In this document: positions 52,292 through 62,355 of the stretch, piece after piece
How positions within the stretch are numbered: the first letter of the stretch is position 1
Layout: each line of letters begins with the position of its first letter
Source of the DNA: UBA6170 sp942491385
Lineage (GTDB): Bacteria; Chloroflexota; Anaerolineae; Anaerolineales; Anaerolineaceae
Direction of reading: 5' to 3'
Length of the DNA: 64,000 nt
Assembly (NCBI GenBank): GCA_942491385.1
Contig: CALOAF010000005.1
Location: 186,001 to 250,000, forward strand
Notes under the pieces: generated by a model
The model's input: the letters and a program-made list of their open reading frames with translations, nothing else
Database searches by the model: none
What the model was told of the DNA's origin: nothing
Made by a program: the position numbers and the translations under genes

Positions 52292-54125
52292 TTACTGATC
52301 TTCCAACAAATGTTCAACTTCCTGCCAACGTTGATAGGTATTTGTGATTTCACTTTCCAACCATTTTATCCGATTGACTGTCTCGGTGATCGTCTCTTCC
52401 GCCTGATCATAAAATTCTGAAGAAGACATTTTTTGAGTCGTTTGCTGGAATTCATACTCCAAAATTTCAATTTTCACAGGCAATTGATCCAGTTCTTGCT
52501 GTAAATTTTTCTTTTGCATAAAATTTAATTTCTTTAGTGTCCCTTGTTCCACAGAAGGCAACTGCTTATTGGAAGGGGTTGTCTTTGCATTTTCCGCATT
52601 GCTGTCATTCTTTTTATCCTGGAGCAGTTGATACCAGTCATCGTAACCGCCTATGAATTCGTGCACCAGCCCATCCCCCTCCAATACCAAAGTACTCGTA
52701 ACAAGATTGTTCAGAAAAGCGCGGTCATGGCTGACCAAAATGAGTGTCCCTTTAAATTCCAGCAATAAGTTTTCCAGCAGTTCCAATGTTTCCAGGTCGA
52801 GATCATTGGTAGGTTCATCCAATATCAACAAATTGGCTGGCATTGTCAATAGACGCGCTAATAAAAGCCGATTGCGTTCACCCCCTGATAGGACATGGAT
52901 AGGAGCATGCACCCGTTCCTTCGTGAATAGGAAATCTTCCAGATACCCGTATACATTGCGGTTATGTCCATTAATCGTGATGGTATCTCTTCCCTGGGCT
53001 ACGTTTTCATACAAAGTCTGGTTTTCGTCTAATTGAGAGCGCAATTGATCAAAATAGACCCATTCAAGGTTGGTTCCTAATTCGATCGAACCTTTTTGAG
53101 GCTGTAAGTTACCAATTAACAGATTGACCAGGGTTGTTTTACCGGAACCATTCGGACCAACAATACCCAATTTATCACCGCGCTGCAGAGTAAATGAGAA
53201 GTCTTTGATGATTAAATCATCTCCAAAACCATAACTTATTTTCTCTGCTTCAATGACCAATTTACCCGATTTCCGCGCTTCCTGAACCTGTAAATTCACC
53301 TTTCCGGGCTTATCGCGTCTTTCCTTGCGGATGGCACGCAATTTCTGCAGTGCCTTCACTCGCCCTTCGTTACGAGTTCTGCGCGCTTCGGTCCCCTTAC
53401 GGATCCATTGTTCTTCCTGAGCTAGCTTTCGATCAAACAAGGTGTTTTGTGCCTGTTCTGCATTCAGGTAATTCTCTTTTCTCTCCAGGAAAGTAGGATA
53501 ATCACAATCCCAATCAAAAATCTGCCCACGATCCAGTTCGACAATCCGGGTAGCTAACTTCTGCAAGAAAACCCGATCATGGGTGACAAATACCAGGCTT
53601 CCATTCCAGCGCAGCAGAAAATCTTCCAGCCATAGAATCGATTCAATATCCAGGTGATTGGTTGGTTCATCCAAAAGTAGTAACTGCGGTGAAGCCACCA
53701 AGCCTTTGGCTAATAAAACTCTGCGCTTCATCCCCGCAGATAAGACCTCAAATTCCATCTCTGGCATTAATTTCATGCGGCTGAGGGTTTTTTGAACCAG
53801 CAGGTCCGATTGCCATTCCACATCTTCTGGATGCCAATCAAATGACATGCCTTCCAAACCACTTTTTACGATTTCATGAACGGAACCATGTAAGCCTTCA
53901 GGCACTTCTTGTGGCAAATAAGCGATACGTAAAGCCTGTTGGCGGGAAATAACACCTGCATCCTCTGTCAACACCTTTGATCAGTTTCATGAGAGAGGTT
54001 TTACCCATCCCATTGCGGCCAATTAAACCCACGCGTTCATTGTCTTTGATACGAAAATTGATTTCGTCCAGCAATAAATCACCGCCAAATCCCAGGCTCA
54101 CTTTTTCAAAATTAACTAAATTCAT
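52292..54125 (-). pseudogene. ABC-F ATPase (Uup-like) split by a frameshift
   Basis: The N-terminal part starts at ATG 54125 (GAGG site) and reads NLVNFEKVSLGFGGDLLLDEI and Walker A GRNGMGKTSLMKLIKG before running into a wrong frame at about 53970. The rest, in the frame one base over, carries on with LTEDAGVISRQQALRIAYLPQEV, Walker B LLLDEPTNHLD, the second Walker A GPNGSGKTTLVN, second signature LSGGERNRL and a C-terminal coiled coil. One extra base (or two missing) in GGTGTTGAC explains the break. No homopolymer is there, so sequencing error is not obvious but remains possible. ABC-F proteins of this type act on stalled ribosomes. If real, the gene may be inactive or re-started at GTG 53974 without the first Walker A. 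Confidence 0.85.
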
Positions 54126-54287
54126 TCAACCTCGAGCAATAAATATACTACAAATTATTACACGCTGTGTTGCCTGTTCATTGGAGCACCATAGTGAATT
54201 TCAACCTCATTCAAGATTCCGAAAAGTAAGCCGGGATAGATAGATGAGATTTTTCGGGGTTTATTTTCAAAATCAATCACCACCAAA

Positions 54288-55001
54288 TTGGCAAGATCAG
54301 CTAAAATTGACTACGTGACCGATTATCCCAAAGTGAATTTCCAAAAACTCTATCAATCCTTCCATGCACCGATCAGCAACCTGGATTGTGGTCAGAAATG
54401 TGCCCCTTTTAATCCAAACGGAATTCCATTTTGCTGCGATATTTGCCACGCGATCCCTGCAGCTTATGAGAGCGAATGGGCATACTTGAAAAAAAGCACA
54501 GATCTCTGGCATGTATGGAAAAAGGAAGATTGCCAGTCCTCATTGGATTCTACGGAGATGAATGTTGATGATTTGCCGGGAAATATGCTTTTGCTTACTT
54601 GCAAAGGAGTACAACATTGCCAGAGAAATTACCGAGCGATCAGTTGCCGGCAGTTTCCATTCTTTCCGTATGTCAGCGAGGATTTCCGCTTCCTAGGATT
54701 GGCCTATGAATGGGAATTCAAAAGCCAATGCTGGGTGATCAGTCATCTGGAGCAGGTATCCGATGCATACCGGCAGGAATTTGTGCAAACATTTGATGAG
54801 ATCTTCAATCTTTGGCCGGAAGAGATGGAAAGTTACGCGATCAAATCTGAAGAAATGCGCGCGGTATTCAAACAAAAACGAAAACGGATCCCGATTCTGC
54901 ACCGCAATGGCAAAAATTACTTACTCAGCCCCCGGGATGAAAGGGTTAGAATTGCAGTTGTAACAGAATATAGAAAGTTCAATCCATACCGCAACGAATA
55001 A
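54288..55001 (+). CDS. Cysteine-rich hypothetical protein (YkgJ-like cluster)
   Basis: 237 residues from TTG 54288 (a GTG at 54315 is an equal candidate; neither has a good ribosome site). The N-terminal cluster has Cys at 34, 38, 49, 50 and 53 (CGQKC, CCDIC), and additional Cys at about 81, 106, 111, 121 and 145. This spacing recalls the YkgJ cysteine-cluster domain, which binds zinc or iron, though I cannot place it in the family with confidence. The remaining 90 residues include WPEEMESYAIKSEEMRAVFKQKRKR and look helical. Next to a DMT transporter gene, 24 bp downstream. Confidence 0.65.
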   Translation: MARSAKIDYVTDYPKVNFQKLYQSFHAPISNLDCGQKCAPFNPNGIPFCCDICHAIPAAYESEWAYLKKSTDLWHVWKKEDCQSSLDSTEMNVDDLPGNMLLLTCKGVQHCQRNYRAISCRQFPFFPYVSEDFRFLGLAYEWEFKSQCWVISHLEQVSDAYRQEFVQTFDEIFNLWPEEMESYAIKSEEMRAVFKQKRKRIPILHRNGKNYLLSPRDERVRIAVVTEYRKFNPYRNE

Positions 55002-55024
55002 AACCTACATCAAAGAAGAAGACA

Positions 55025-56011
55025 ATGACATCTCAACCTAACGTTAAAAAACAAATCAATCGCGGATATTCCTTTGCACTCCTGGGCGCACTTTTTCTTT
55101 CCACTACATCCATCATTATCCGGCACATGACATTAACCTATCAGATTCCTGCTCTGATTCTGGCATTCTGGCGCGATGTATTTATTGTTGCCACTCTTAT
55201 CCCTGCTTTCTGGATGATTAATAAACGATTGCTAAAAATAAAAAGCGACCACCTGTGGTTTCTGGTCCTATATGGGTTAATCGTGGCTTTTTTTAATTCT
55301 TTCTGGACGCTGTCTGTGTCTATCAACGGAGCAGCCGTGGCAACTGTGCTGGTTTATTGTTCCGCCGGATTTACGGTGTTGTTAGGCTGGTGGCTTCTGA
55401 AAGAAAGCCTGACATGGATTAAATTGGTTGCTGTGATATTCAGCCTGGGAGGTTGTGTGCTGGTGGCTGAAGCGTACAACCCAGCCTTATGGAATACAAA
55501 TTTTGCCGGAATTTTGACAGGCATTTTATCCGGTCTTTCGTATGCTGCCTATAGTTTGATGGGCCGGTCAGCGTCTCAACGCGGATTATCACCCTGGACC
55601 ACCCTGTTATATTCATTCACATTTGCCGGAGTGTTCCTCCTGATTCTCAACTTAATCCCAGGCGATTTCCTGATTGGAAAGGCCGAGCAGGCAAGCGATT
55701 TAATGTGGTTGGGAAATCGTTTGGATGGCTGGATCATTTTAATCCTCCTGGCTGCCATTCCCACCCTGGCAGGTTTTGGCTTCTACAATGTCAGTCTCAC
55801 CTATCTACCTTCCAGCATCGCCAATCTGATCTCAACGACGGAACCTGCATTCACAGCCGTCACTGCGTTTATCTTTTTAGGGGAACGTCTGACATCTATT
55901 CAGATGGTTGGCAGTATTTTCATCCTGGCCGGTGTGGTATTCTTAAGATTATTTGCAAATAAATCACTCGCCAGAAAAGCAAAACCCACGAAGGTAAATG
56001 TTTCTGCTTAG
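55025..56011 (+). CDS. DMT-superfamily transporter (EamA domains)
   Basis: 328 residues, ten helices in two EamA repeats, for example FALLGALFLSTTSIIIRHMTL at the start and LSTTEPAFTAVTAFIFLGERLTSIQMVGS near the end, a typical EamA second-domain block. Carries metabolites or drugs; substrate unknown. It lies 24 bp after the Cys-rich gene and 10 bp before the next gene, so three or four genes may form one transcript. Confidence 0.88.
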   Translation: MTSQPNVKKQINRGYSFALLGALFLSTTSIIIRHMTLTYQIPALILAFWRDVFIVATLIPAFWMINKRLLKIKSDHLWFLVLYGLIVAFFNSFWTLSVSINGAAVATVLVYCSAGFTVLLGWWLLKESLTWIKLVAVIFSLGGCVLVAEAYNPALWNTNFAGILTGILSGLSYAAYSLMGRSASQRGLSPWTTLLYSFTFAGVFLLILNLIPGDFLIGKAEQASDLMWLGNRLDGWIILILLAAIPTLAGFGFYNVSLTYLPSSIANLISTTEPAFTAVTAFIFLGERLTSIQMVGSIFILAGVVFLRLFANKSLARKAKPTKVNVSA

Positions 56012-56020
56012 AGGAGTTAT

Positions 56021-56965
56021 ATGATGGATAAAAATTCGAACATAGAATGGTTATTAGAGTCACCCACCGCTACCATACGCTATAAAACTCTACGAGATTT
56101 GGTCAACCTCCCCGTTGAGCATCCTGATTGCCAGGCAACTTATGCTGCAATTCAATCGCAAGGCGTTGTGCCTGAGATACTTGATCAGCAGGTAGAACAC
56201 GGGCATTGGCATTATCCTCAACACTATTACACACCGAAATTCACCAGCACACATTGGAGCATGATATTGCTGGAAGAATTATTATGCACTCCTGAAGAAC
56301 CTCGTTTTCAGGCAGCAATTGAATTCATGCTGTCCGCTACCCAAAAAGATATCAGTAAATATACTCAAAATCATAACAGTGGTTTCACCTGCTTGTTTGG
56401 AAACATCATACGCTATTGTATATATGCTGGGAAATTAGCGGATCCACGTTTGCAAACAATGATTGACCTGACGGCTAAAAGTTTACTGAATGAAAAATGT
56501 AATTGCGAATGGAACTGGCAAATGCCGTGTGTTTGGGGGGCTGCCCGATCCATTTGGGGACTCATTCTTATCCCACAATCTGATCGGTCAACCCTCATTG
56601 AAGAAGCAATTCAAGTTGGCATGGATTTCGTGCTCGAAAATGTCAACTTAATCATTGCGAAAGAACCCAATTCGGTAGAGCATAAAACACATCAATCCTG
56701 GAGTAGGCTGAATTTCCCTTTGTTTTACCAGGCTGATATCCTGTTTGTATTACGGCTCCTGTTTGAGCTGGATGAACTTCATCATCCACTGGCTGCGAAC
56801 CTGCTCACCTGGTTGAATTCCAAACAAAAACCCAATGGACGCTGGCAGGGTTCCAGTCCGTTTCGTCAACGAACTTATAAAGAATTAGGTGATAAAGATG
56901 AAACCGCTCGCTGGGTCTCCTTACAAGCTGCATCAATCCTGAAGAAAACGAATGACAATGCTTGA
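56021..56965 (+). CDS. Conserved hypothetical protein, alpha-toroid/terpenoid-cyclase-like
   Basis: 314 residues, rich in Trp and His and without membrane helices. The repeated helical hairpins (WLLESPTATIRYKTLRDLV at the N-terminus, WGAARSIWGLILIPQSDR near residue 170, WLNSKQKPNGRWQGSSPF near the C-terminus) look like the alpha/alpha toroid fold of squalene/prenyltransferase-like proteins. Database homologues often carry misleading names. No catalytic DxDD motif is visible. GAGGAG ribosome site; its end overlaps the TauE gene start by 14 bp. Confidence 0.6.
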   Translation: MMDKNSNIEWLLESPTATIRYKTLRDLVNLPVEHPDCQATYAAIQSQGVVPEILDQQVEHGHWHYPQHYYTPKFTSTHWSMILLEELLCTPEEPRFQAAIEFMLSATQKDISKYTQNHNSGFTCLFGNIIRYCIYAGKLADPRLQTMIDLTAKSLLNEKCNCEWNWQMPCVWGAARSIWGLILIPQSDRSTLIEEAIQVGMDFVLENVNLIIAKEPNSVEHKTHQSWSRLNFPLFYQADILFVLRLLFELDELHHPLAANLLTWLNSKQKPNGRWQGSSPFRQRTYKELGDKDETARWVSLQAASILKKTNDNA

Positions 56966-57722
56966 TTGGTATCAGTATATTTTAATTGGATTGGCGGCTT
57001 TGACAGCTGGATTTATTAACGCCATTGCTGGTGGTGGTACACTCATCACTTTTCCGGTTTTAACTGCAGTAGGGATACCTGCAGTCGTCGCAAATATCAC
57101 CAATACGGTGGCCCTCAGCCCAGGCTATCTGGGTGCCACCATCGCACAATGGAATGATTTGAAAACCCAGAAAAAACGCTTATTGCTTTTTGTGCCTGCA
57201 TCCATCATTGGGGGCATTATTGGTGGAATATTATTACTGAACTCCGGAGAACGGTTATTTCGCTCTCTGGTGCCATTCCTAATTCTGTTGGCGTCAGCTC
57301 TGCTGGCTGTTGGTGATCCATTACGGAAAATGATCAATCGCCGCTTAAGCACACACGGGGCATCCCTGGAGCATATTCAATATGCTATCTTACCAGTTAC
57401 ACTGGCAGCAGTTTATGGTGGCTATTTTGGCGCTGGACTGAGTGTAATCGTTCTGGCAGTACTGGGATTCCTGATCAATGACTCACTGACCAGGCTAAAC
57501 GCCCTGAAACAAGCTATTTCATTCAGTGTCAATACAGCTGCAGCCATTTTTTTCGTCTTTTCAGGGCAAGTCAACTGGAATGCGGCAGTGGTGATGGCGA
57601 TATTCGCCATCCTGGGGGGTACATTAGGCGGCAAACTGGCCGGCAAAATCAAGCCTGCCACCTTACGCTGGACGGTGGTAACAATCGGCTTGGTTGTCTC
57701 AACAATTTATTTTATTCGTTAA
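56952..57722 (+). CDS. TauE/SafE-family transporter
   Basis: 256 residues, about eight helices. AGFINAIAGGGTLITFPVLTAVGIPAVVANITNTVAL is the typical first repeat, followed by the related GGYFGAGLSVIVLAVLGFL second repeat. The family exports or imports sulfite, sulfoacetate or related anions. ATG 56952 (or 56958) lies inside the end of the preceding gene, so translation is likely coupled. Sulfur-handling genes at 45-48 kb are not close, so no pathway link is claimed. Confidence 0.88.
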   Translation: MTMLDWYQYILIGLAALTAGFINAIAGGGTLITFPVLTAVGIPAVVANITNTVALSPGYLGATIAQWNDLKTQKKRLLLFVPASIIGGIIGGILLLNSGERLFRSLVPFLILLASALLAVGDPLRKMINRRLSTHGASLEHIQYAILPVTLAAVYGGYFGAGLSVIVLAVLGFLINDSLTRLNALKQAISFSVNTAAAIFFVFSGQVNWNAAVVMAIFAILGGTLGGKLAGKIKPATLRWTVVTIGLVVSTIYFIR

Positions 57723-57734
57723 ATTCTGATAATT

Positions 57735-59402
57735 TTACATAAATAATGAGGGGTAGAAGTTTGCGGGTGCTCGTCTCTCCAATTCCTGTTCTGCATTGTA
57801 AGCTACGCGCAAGAGAAGATGTTCCTGCCAATGTTTACTCATGGCTTGCATACCCACTGGCAGACCTCGAGAATCATAACCGGCGGGGAAGCTGATGGCT
57901 GGTAACCCGGTGAGATTGCCAGTGTACACATAGCGCATATATTCGGTATCAATGGAAAGATCAGACCAACCCTGTGTCGGGTTCGCGAGGGGGAAAGCCT
58001 GTGCTGGTTTAGCCGTGCCGGGCGATAAAATAACATCAACTTCAGTAAATATACGCTCAAAAGATGCCAAAGCCCTGGTGCGGTAGCGCTGAGCCTGTAG
58101 ATAGTCATTGGAACTCATCTCTTCTCCCAAAACAAGGCTCAAACGCACTGCTTCTGCCATTTCTTTGCGCTGTGGTTTATATACCCGCATACACATCGCC
58201 ATTTCGGACAGTATGGTAATGGCATGCGAAATGCGAATTTCATCCAGTTCAGGAATTTCAATTTCAACGAAGGTGGCCCCACGTTGTTCCAATTTTGATA
58301 GCATTTCTTTAAACACCAAAACAACATCCGGATCAGCATGCTCATTCCATTCCGGATAGATGCCAAAACGTAAACCTGACAAATCGGGGATATTCCATCC
58401 TTTTAAGGTGACCGAAGGTTGCACCAAGCTATTCGGATCCCTGGGGTCTGGCCCGGCGATAATCGAATACACCAAGGCGGCATCATACACACTGGCAGCC
58501 AATGGGCCTAAATGGGCAACACTCCAACACAATGGAGCTGCTCCAAATTCACTGACCCTGCCAAAGGTTGGTTTCAATCCAACCACCCCACATAATGTGG
58601 CCGGAATGCGGATTGATCCACCACCATCCGCACCAATTGCCAGCGGAACAATTCCTGCTGATACGGCTACCGCTGATCCACTGGAACTGCCCCCGGTATC
58701 GCACGTACGATCAAACGGGTTGCGCACGGTACCATGATGAACATTCATCCCATTTGGCGCAATACCAATCTCATGCATGTTTGTTTTTCCAACCAGTAAT
58801 GCGCCTGCAGCTCGTAAACGCGCTGCTACAGTAGAATCTTCAATGGCAGGTTCTTTGCCTAAGAAAGAAGTACCGACTGTGGTCGGGTAAGGCAGCATAT
58901 CAATTTCATCTTTCATGGCAACCGGTACACCATCCAGTGGACTGAGTCTGCGACCTTCTTTTATGCGTTGGTTAGCTGCATCAGCTTGCGAAAAGAGGTC
59001 GTCCCGATTCAATGCGATAAAAATTCTCAAAGGTTGCTCACCCTGTTCAGAACTTTTGATATTGCGAAGCACCTGTTCTGCTACCTCGATTGGGGTGGTC
59101 TCCCCATTTTGGTATTTTGTGGAATAATCCAAAGCCGTCGGATAAGGCAAATTCCATTCTGAGGTGGTTGGTACGTTCATTCCAACAATATGCTCGTTTT
59201 CCGCTGTGGGTTTTACCAGGGGATAAAATGTGGGCATTTCATCCACATTTAATGCTCTTAATTTGGGTATTCCGCCATTGTCTAATAAAGAATTAAGCAA
59301 CAATAATTTTCCAAATGGAGTTTCAATTAAATTCGCAAATATGGATAACATACTTCCAGTCAATTTTGGCAGTTTCAGGGATTCTAAATTGTACGAACTC
59401 AT
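57735..59402 (-). CDS. Amidase (amidase signature family)
   Basis: 555 residues. The signature segment GGSSSGSAVAVSAGIVPLAIGADGGGSIRIPA holds the cis-Ser/Ser pair, and VAMKDEIDMLPYPTTVG holds the catalytic Lys; together they form the Ser-cisSer-Lys triad. An N-terminal extension of about 60 residues precedes the domain. It hydrolyses amides of unknown identity. Convergent with the TauE gene (12 bp apart); the gene region upstream (59403-59595) is short. Confidence 0.9.
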   Translation of the reverse strand: MSSYNLESLKLPKLTGSMLSIFANLIETPFGKLLLLNSLLDNGGIPKLRALNVDEMPTFYPLVKPTAENEHIVGMNVPTTSEWNLPYPTALDYSTKYQNGETTPIEVAEQVLRNIKSSEQGEQPLRIFIALNRDDLFSQADAANQRIKEGRRLSPLDGVPVAMKDEIDMLPYPTTVGTSFLGKEPAIEDSTVAARLRAAGALLVGKTNMHEIGIAPNGMNVHHGTVRNPFDRTCDTGGSSSGSAVAVSAGIVPLAIGADGGGSIRIPATLCGVVGLKPTFGRVSEFGAAPLCWSVAHLGPLAASVYDAALVYSIIAGPDPRDPNSLVQPSVTLKGWNIPDLSGLRFGIYPEWNEHADPDVVLVFKEMLSKLEQRGATFVEIEIPELDEIRISHAITILSEMAMCMRVYKPQRKEMAEAVRLSLVLGEEMSSNDYLQAQRYRTRALASFERIFTEVDVILSPGTAKPAQAFPLANPTQGWSDLSIDTEYMRYVYTGNLTGLPAISFPAGYDSRGLPVGMQAMSKHWQEHLLLRVAYNAEQELERRAPANFYPSLFM

Positions 59403-59595
59403 GATTTGTTCCTTTAATATATTCGGAGTGAAAATGAATTTTGGATATAATCAATTAATCATTCTAGCATATTCATTATTAATCCATCAGTAATTTAGGC
59501 GTCATTTTTTTAGGGTGAAATCCAAATTTGCAGAGATGGTAGGATAGATGTTGGAATACCATGATATTGATCAGAAGGTATTCAAAGGAGAGCTT

Positions 59596-59907
59596 ATGAG
59601 TGCTTATGTTATTGTCGATATTGAAGTAACTGATTCGGTTCAGTATGAAACTGTAAAATTACTTACACCGCCGATTGTAGCAAAATATGGCGGTGAATAT
59701 CTCAGTCGTGGTGGCGTCACAGAGGTGATTGAAGGGGATTGGTGTCCAAAACGACTGGTGATCATCGCATTTGAGAATTCTGAAAAAGCAAAAACATGGT
59801 TGAAATCACCAGAATTTGCTCCTATTCGGGAATTACGAGCAAAAACTGCCATCACCAAAATGGTCATCACAGAAAGCGACCCACAGCTGATACCTGGGAA
59901 TTATTAG
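59596..59907 (+). CDS. DUF1330-family protein
   Basis: 103 residues from ATG 59596 (AAAGGAG site 5 nt upstream); a longer frame from 59548 has none. AYVIVDIEVTDSVQYETV, GGEYLSRGGVTEVIEGDW and FENSEKAKTWLKSPEFAPI match DUF1330, a ferredoxin-like (dimeric alpha/beta barrel) fold. Function unknown; possibly a small enzyme or oligomeric binding protein. Single gene. Confidence 0.8.
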   Translation: MSAYVIVDIEVTDSVQYETVKLLTPPIVAKYGGEYLSRGGVTEVIEGDWCPKRLVIIAFENSEKAKTWLKSPEFAPIRELRAKTAITKMVITESDPQLIPGNY

Positions 59908-59994
59908 TCTTGTATTACCGGTCATAGAAAAAATATCACCTTTTTAGGACTGGTTCTTCAATCATAAAGTTGTTATTGTTGTTACGGAAACAAC

Positions 59995-60648
59995 ATGAAT
60001 ACTCTCAATTTGAAATTGCGTGAACCCATCAGTGCAATAACTCACCTGGCAGCAGCAGGGATATCATTGCTGGGATTGATTGCACTCATTTATTTTGGAT
60101 GGGGTGATTTTCAAAAAATCATCACATTTATCATCTATGGAATCAGCCTGATATTGATGTTCTCTGCCAGTGGCACATATCATATGCTGATTGCTAAAGA
60201 TTCGATCATATTAAACTTAAGAAAGTTAGACCATTCAGCCATTTATTTATTAATTGCCGGGACTTATACACCAATTTGTATGCATTTTTTTAATGGCTTC
60301 TGGCAATATGGCATGTTAATTCTGATCTGGAGCCTGGCAATCATTGGCATTATCATTAAGTTATTTGTGATCAATGCACCCAGGTGGATCACCGCTGGTG
60401 TGTATCTGCTCATGGGGTGGCTGGCGATCATGGGTATACAGGAGATTCTGCGTACAATGCCAACCGCAGCCATCCTGTGGATGGTGATCGGCGGCTTGTT
60501 TTATACAATTGGCGCAATCATCTACATCACGAAATACTTCGATTTTTTCCCCGGCAAGTTTGGATTCCATGAGGTCTGGCATATTTTTGTCATTCTGGGA
60601 GCATTCAGCCACTTCTATCTGATATTGAGATTTATCGCTATGATTTAA
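59995..60648 (+). CDS. Hemolysin III/PAQR-family membrane protein
   Basis: 217 residues, seven helices. PAQR motifs: EPISAITHLAAAGISLLGL at the first helix, SASGTYHML, DHSAIYLLIAGTYTPI, and a final HEVWHIFVILGAFSHF with the His pair of the metal site. Bacterial members (YqfA-like) affect membrane lipid homeostasis; the hemolysin name is historical. No clear ribosome site is seen before ATG 59995. Confidence 0.88.
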   Translation: MNTLNLKLREPISAITHLAAAGISLLGLIALIYFGWGDFQKIITFIIYGISLILMFSASGTYHMLIAKDSIILNLRKLDHSAIYLLIAGTYTPICMHFFNGFWQYGMLILIWSLAIIGIIIKLFVINAPRWITAGVYLLMGWLAIMGIQEILRTMPTAAILWMVIGGLFYTIGAIIYITKYFDFFPGKFGFHEVWHIFVILGAFSHFYLILRFIAMI

Positions 60649-60754
60649 CTTTTTTCTCACATTGTTCTTCATCTCGGATTTCTCATTTTTTTTATGTCAA
60701 GCTAGAATTAAATTCGAGGGTGAAACATTTATCAAATACAACAGGAGTAAGGTT

Positions 60755-62347
60755 ATGAGTAAAGAGCGGGTGGTTTTATTAGGCGCATCAGGTACGATGG
60801 GTTTTGCAGCTTTTCAGGAATTGTGGAAAAAGCGCGAACAATATGAGATTGTACTCCTCTTGCTACCCAACCTCCACGAAAAACTCTTGTTCAAACCTTA
60901 TGAAGTTTTATCTAACATCAAGTCCATTCCGGGTAGAGGAAATGTTCAAGGTGAGGGTTTGAAGATTATCTGGGGAGACGCTACAATCTTTGAAGATGTT
61001 CAGCAAGCCATTAAAGGCGCTGATTGGGTTCTGAATGCCATGGCTTATATTTCCCCCATGGCAGATTACTATCCTAAAAACGCCAGAGCAGTCAATGTGG
61101 ATGCAGTTCATAATGTGATTAAAGCGATCCAGGAACAGCCGAATGGGAAAGATCACATCCGCTATATTCATACTGGAACAGTTGCTGAAACTGGAGAGCG
61201 GCCAGATCCTATCCATTGGGGTCGGGTGGGCGACCCACTCAACCCATCCGTATTTGATTATTATGCCATCACCAAAATAGAAGGCGAAAGGATCGTTCTC
61301 GAATCAGATTTGCAATACTGGGTTTCAATTCGGATGACCTATATCATCCCGACTGATTTCAAGCGCTATATGAAGTTACAGGACCCAATCATGTTCCACA
61401 TGCCTTTACATACTTGCATGGAAAATATCAGTAACCGTGATGCGGGTTTTGGTCTGGTGAATGCACTCAACATACCCAAAGAATCAGATTTCTGGCGGCG
61501 TGTGTACAATATGGGTGGTGGACCGGGGATGCGCATGGCAGCATCCGATTATATGCAACAAACGTACGCGCTGTTGGGATTATCGGGGCATCATAAAACA
61601 ACCGATCGTAATTGGTATGCTCTTCGAAATTTCCACCTGCAATATTTTTTGGATAGCCATATTTGTGATCATTACCTGACATACTGGCGGGATTCTATGA
61701 CTACGATCTGGGATGAGCTTCAAAAAAGTATGCCCTTATCCTTCAAAACGCTCTCATTTTTATGCAGGAAATTCTCCATCATACAAAAATTGGTCGAAAA
61801 CCAAACACATGGCATGTTAAAACACCTGGTTGAGAAGCATGCCAATGGAACCCGTAACTGGTATCTAAAACAAAAAGATCAAAGAATTTACGCATTTTTC
61901 AAAGATTATGAAACGTATGAAGCTATTCCGGATTGGGATCAGCAACAAGCCCCGAAGGGGATTGAACCTGTTCAGAAATTATTGGAACATGGTTATGATG
62001 AGGGTAAACAAAATTTTTCATTATTGGATGTTCAGAATGCAGCGCTATTCCGCGGTGGAGAATGTATTTCAACTGAATGGGATGGCGACCTCCATTGCTC
62101 ACTCCGGTGGGTATGTGCTTCTGGGCATGAATTCCACGCCAAACCATTCACAGTTCTGAAAGCTGGTCATTGGTGCCCAGTCTGTATGAATACCCATTGG
62201 AATGGCGACGAACAAGCACGCAGGAACCCCTTTTTCGCTCAAGTCTGGTATGCCAGTCATGACCCAAACGAGCGAAATGTTTACAGTATCGAATCCTTTG
62301 AAGATATTTCAGCCGCCGATGAGGTTTTCAGAAATCGCAAGAATTAA
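60755..62347 (+). CDS. NAD-dependent epimerase/dehydratase (SDR) with C-terminal zinc-ribbon-like segment
   Basis: 530 residues from ATG 60755 (AGGAGTAAGG site); a frame start at 60662 has none. The N-terminal Rossmann fold VVLLGASGTMGFAAFQEL, with a DYYAITKIEGERIV active-site Tyr-Lys block and GTVAETGER, belongs to extended SDRs. Residues about 330-430 are a helical region I do not recognise. A segment at about 445-480 reads WVCASGHEFHAKPF and GHWCPVCMN (Cys454, His458, Cys474, Cys477), a zinc-ribbon-like metal site. The substrate is unknown. This combination is not a layout I know. Stop is 9 bp from the convergent gene. Confidence 0.78.
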   Translation: MSKERVVLLGASGTMGFAAFQELWKKREQYEIVLLLLPNLHEKLLFKPYEVLSNIKSIPGRGNVQGEGLKIIWGDATIFEDVQQAIKGADWVLNAMAYISPMADYYPKNARAVNVDAVHNVIKAIQEQPNGKDHIRYIHTGTVAETGERPDPIHWGRVGDPLNPSVFDYYAITKIEGERIVLESDLQYWVSIRMTYIIPTDFKRYMKLQDPIMFHMPLHTCMENISNRDAGFGLVNALNIPKESDFWRRVYNMGGGPGMRMAASDYMQQTYALLGLSGHHKTTDRNWYALRNFHLQYFLDSHICDHYLTYWRDSMTTIWDELQKSMPLSFKTLSFLCRKFSIIQKLVENQTHGMLKHLVEKHANGTRNWYLKQKDQRIYAFFKDYETYEAIPDWDQQQAPKGIEPVQKLLEHGYDEGKQNFSLLDVQNAALFRGGECISTEWDGDLHCSLRWVCASGHEFHAKPFTVLKAGHWCPVCMNTHWNGDEQARRNPFFAQVWYASHDPNERNVYSIESFEDISAADEVFRNRKN

Positions 62348-62355
62348 TACCTACC

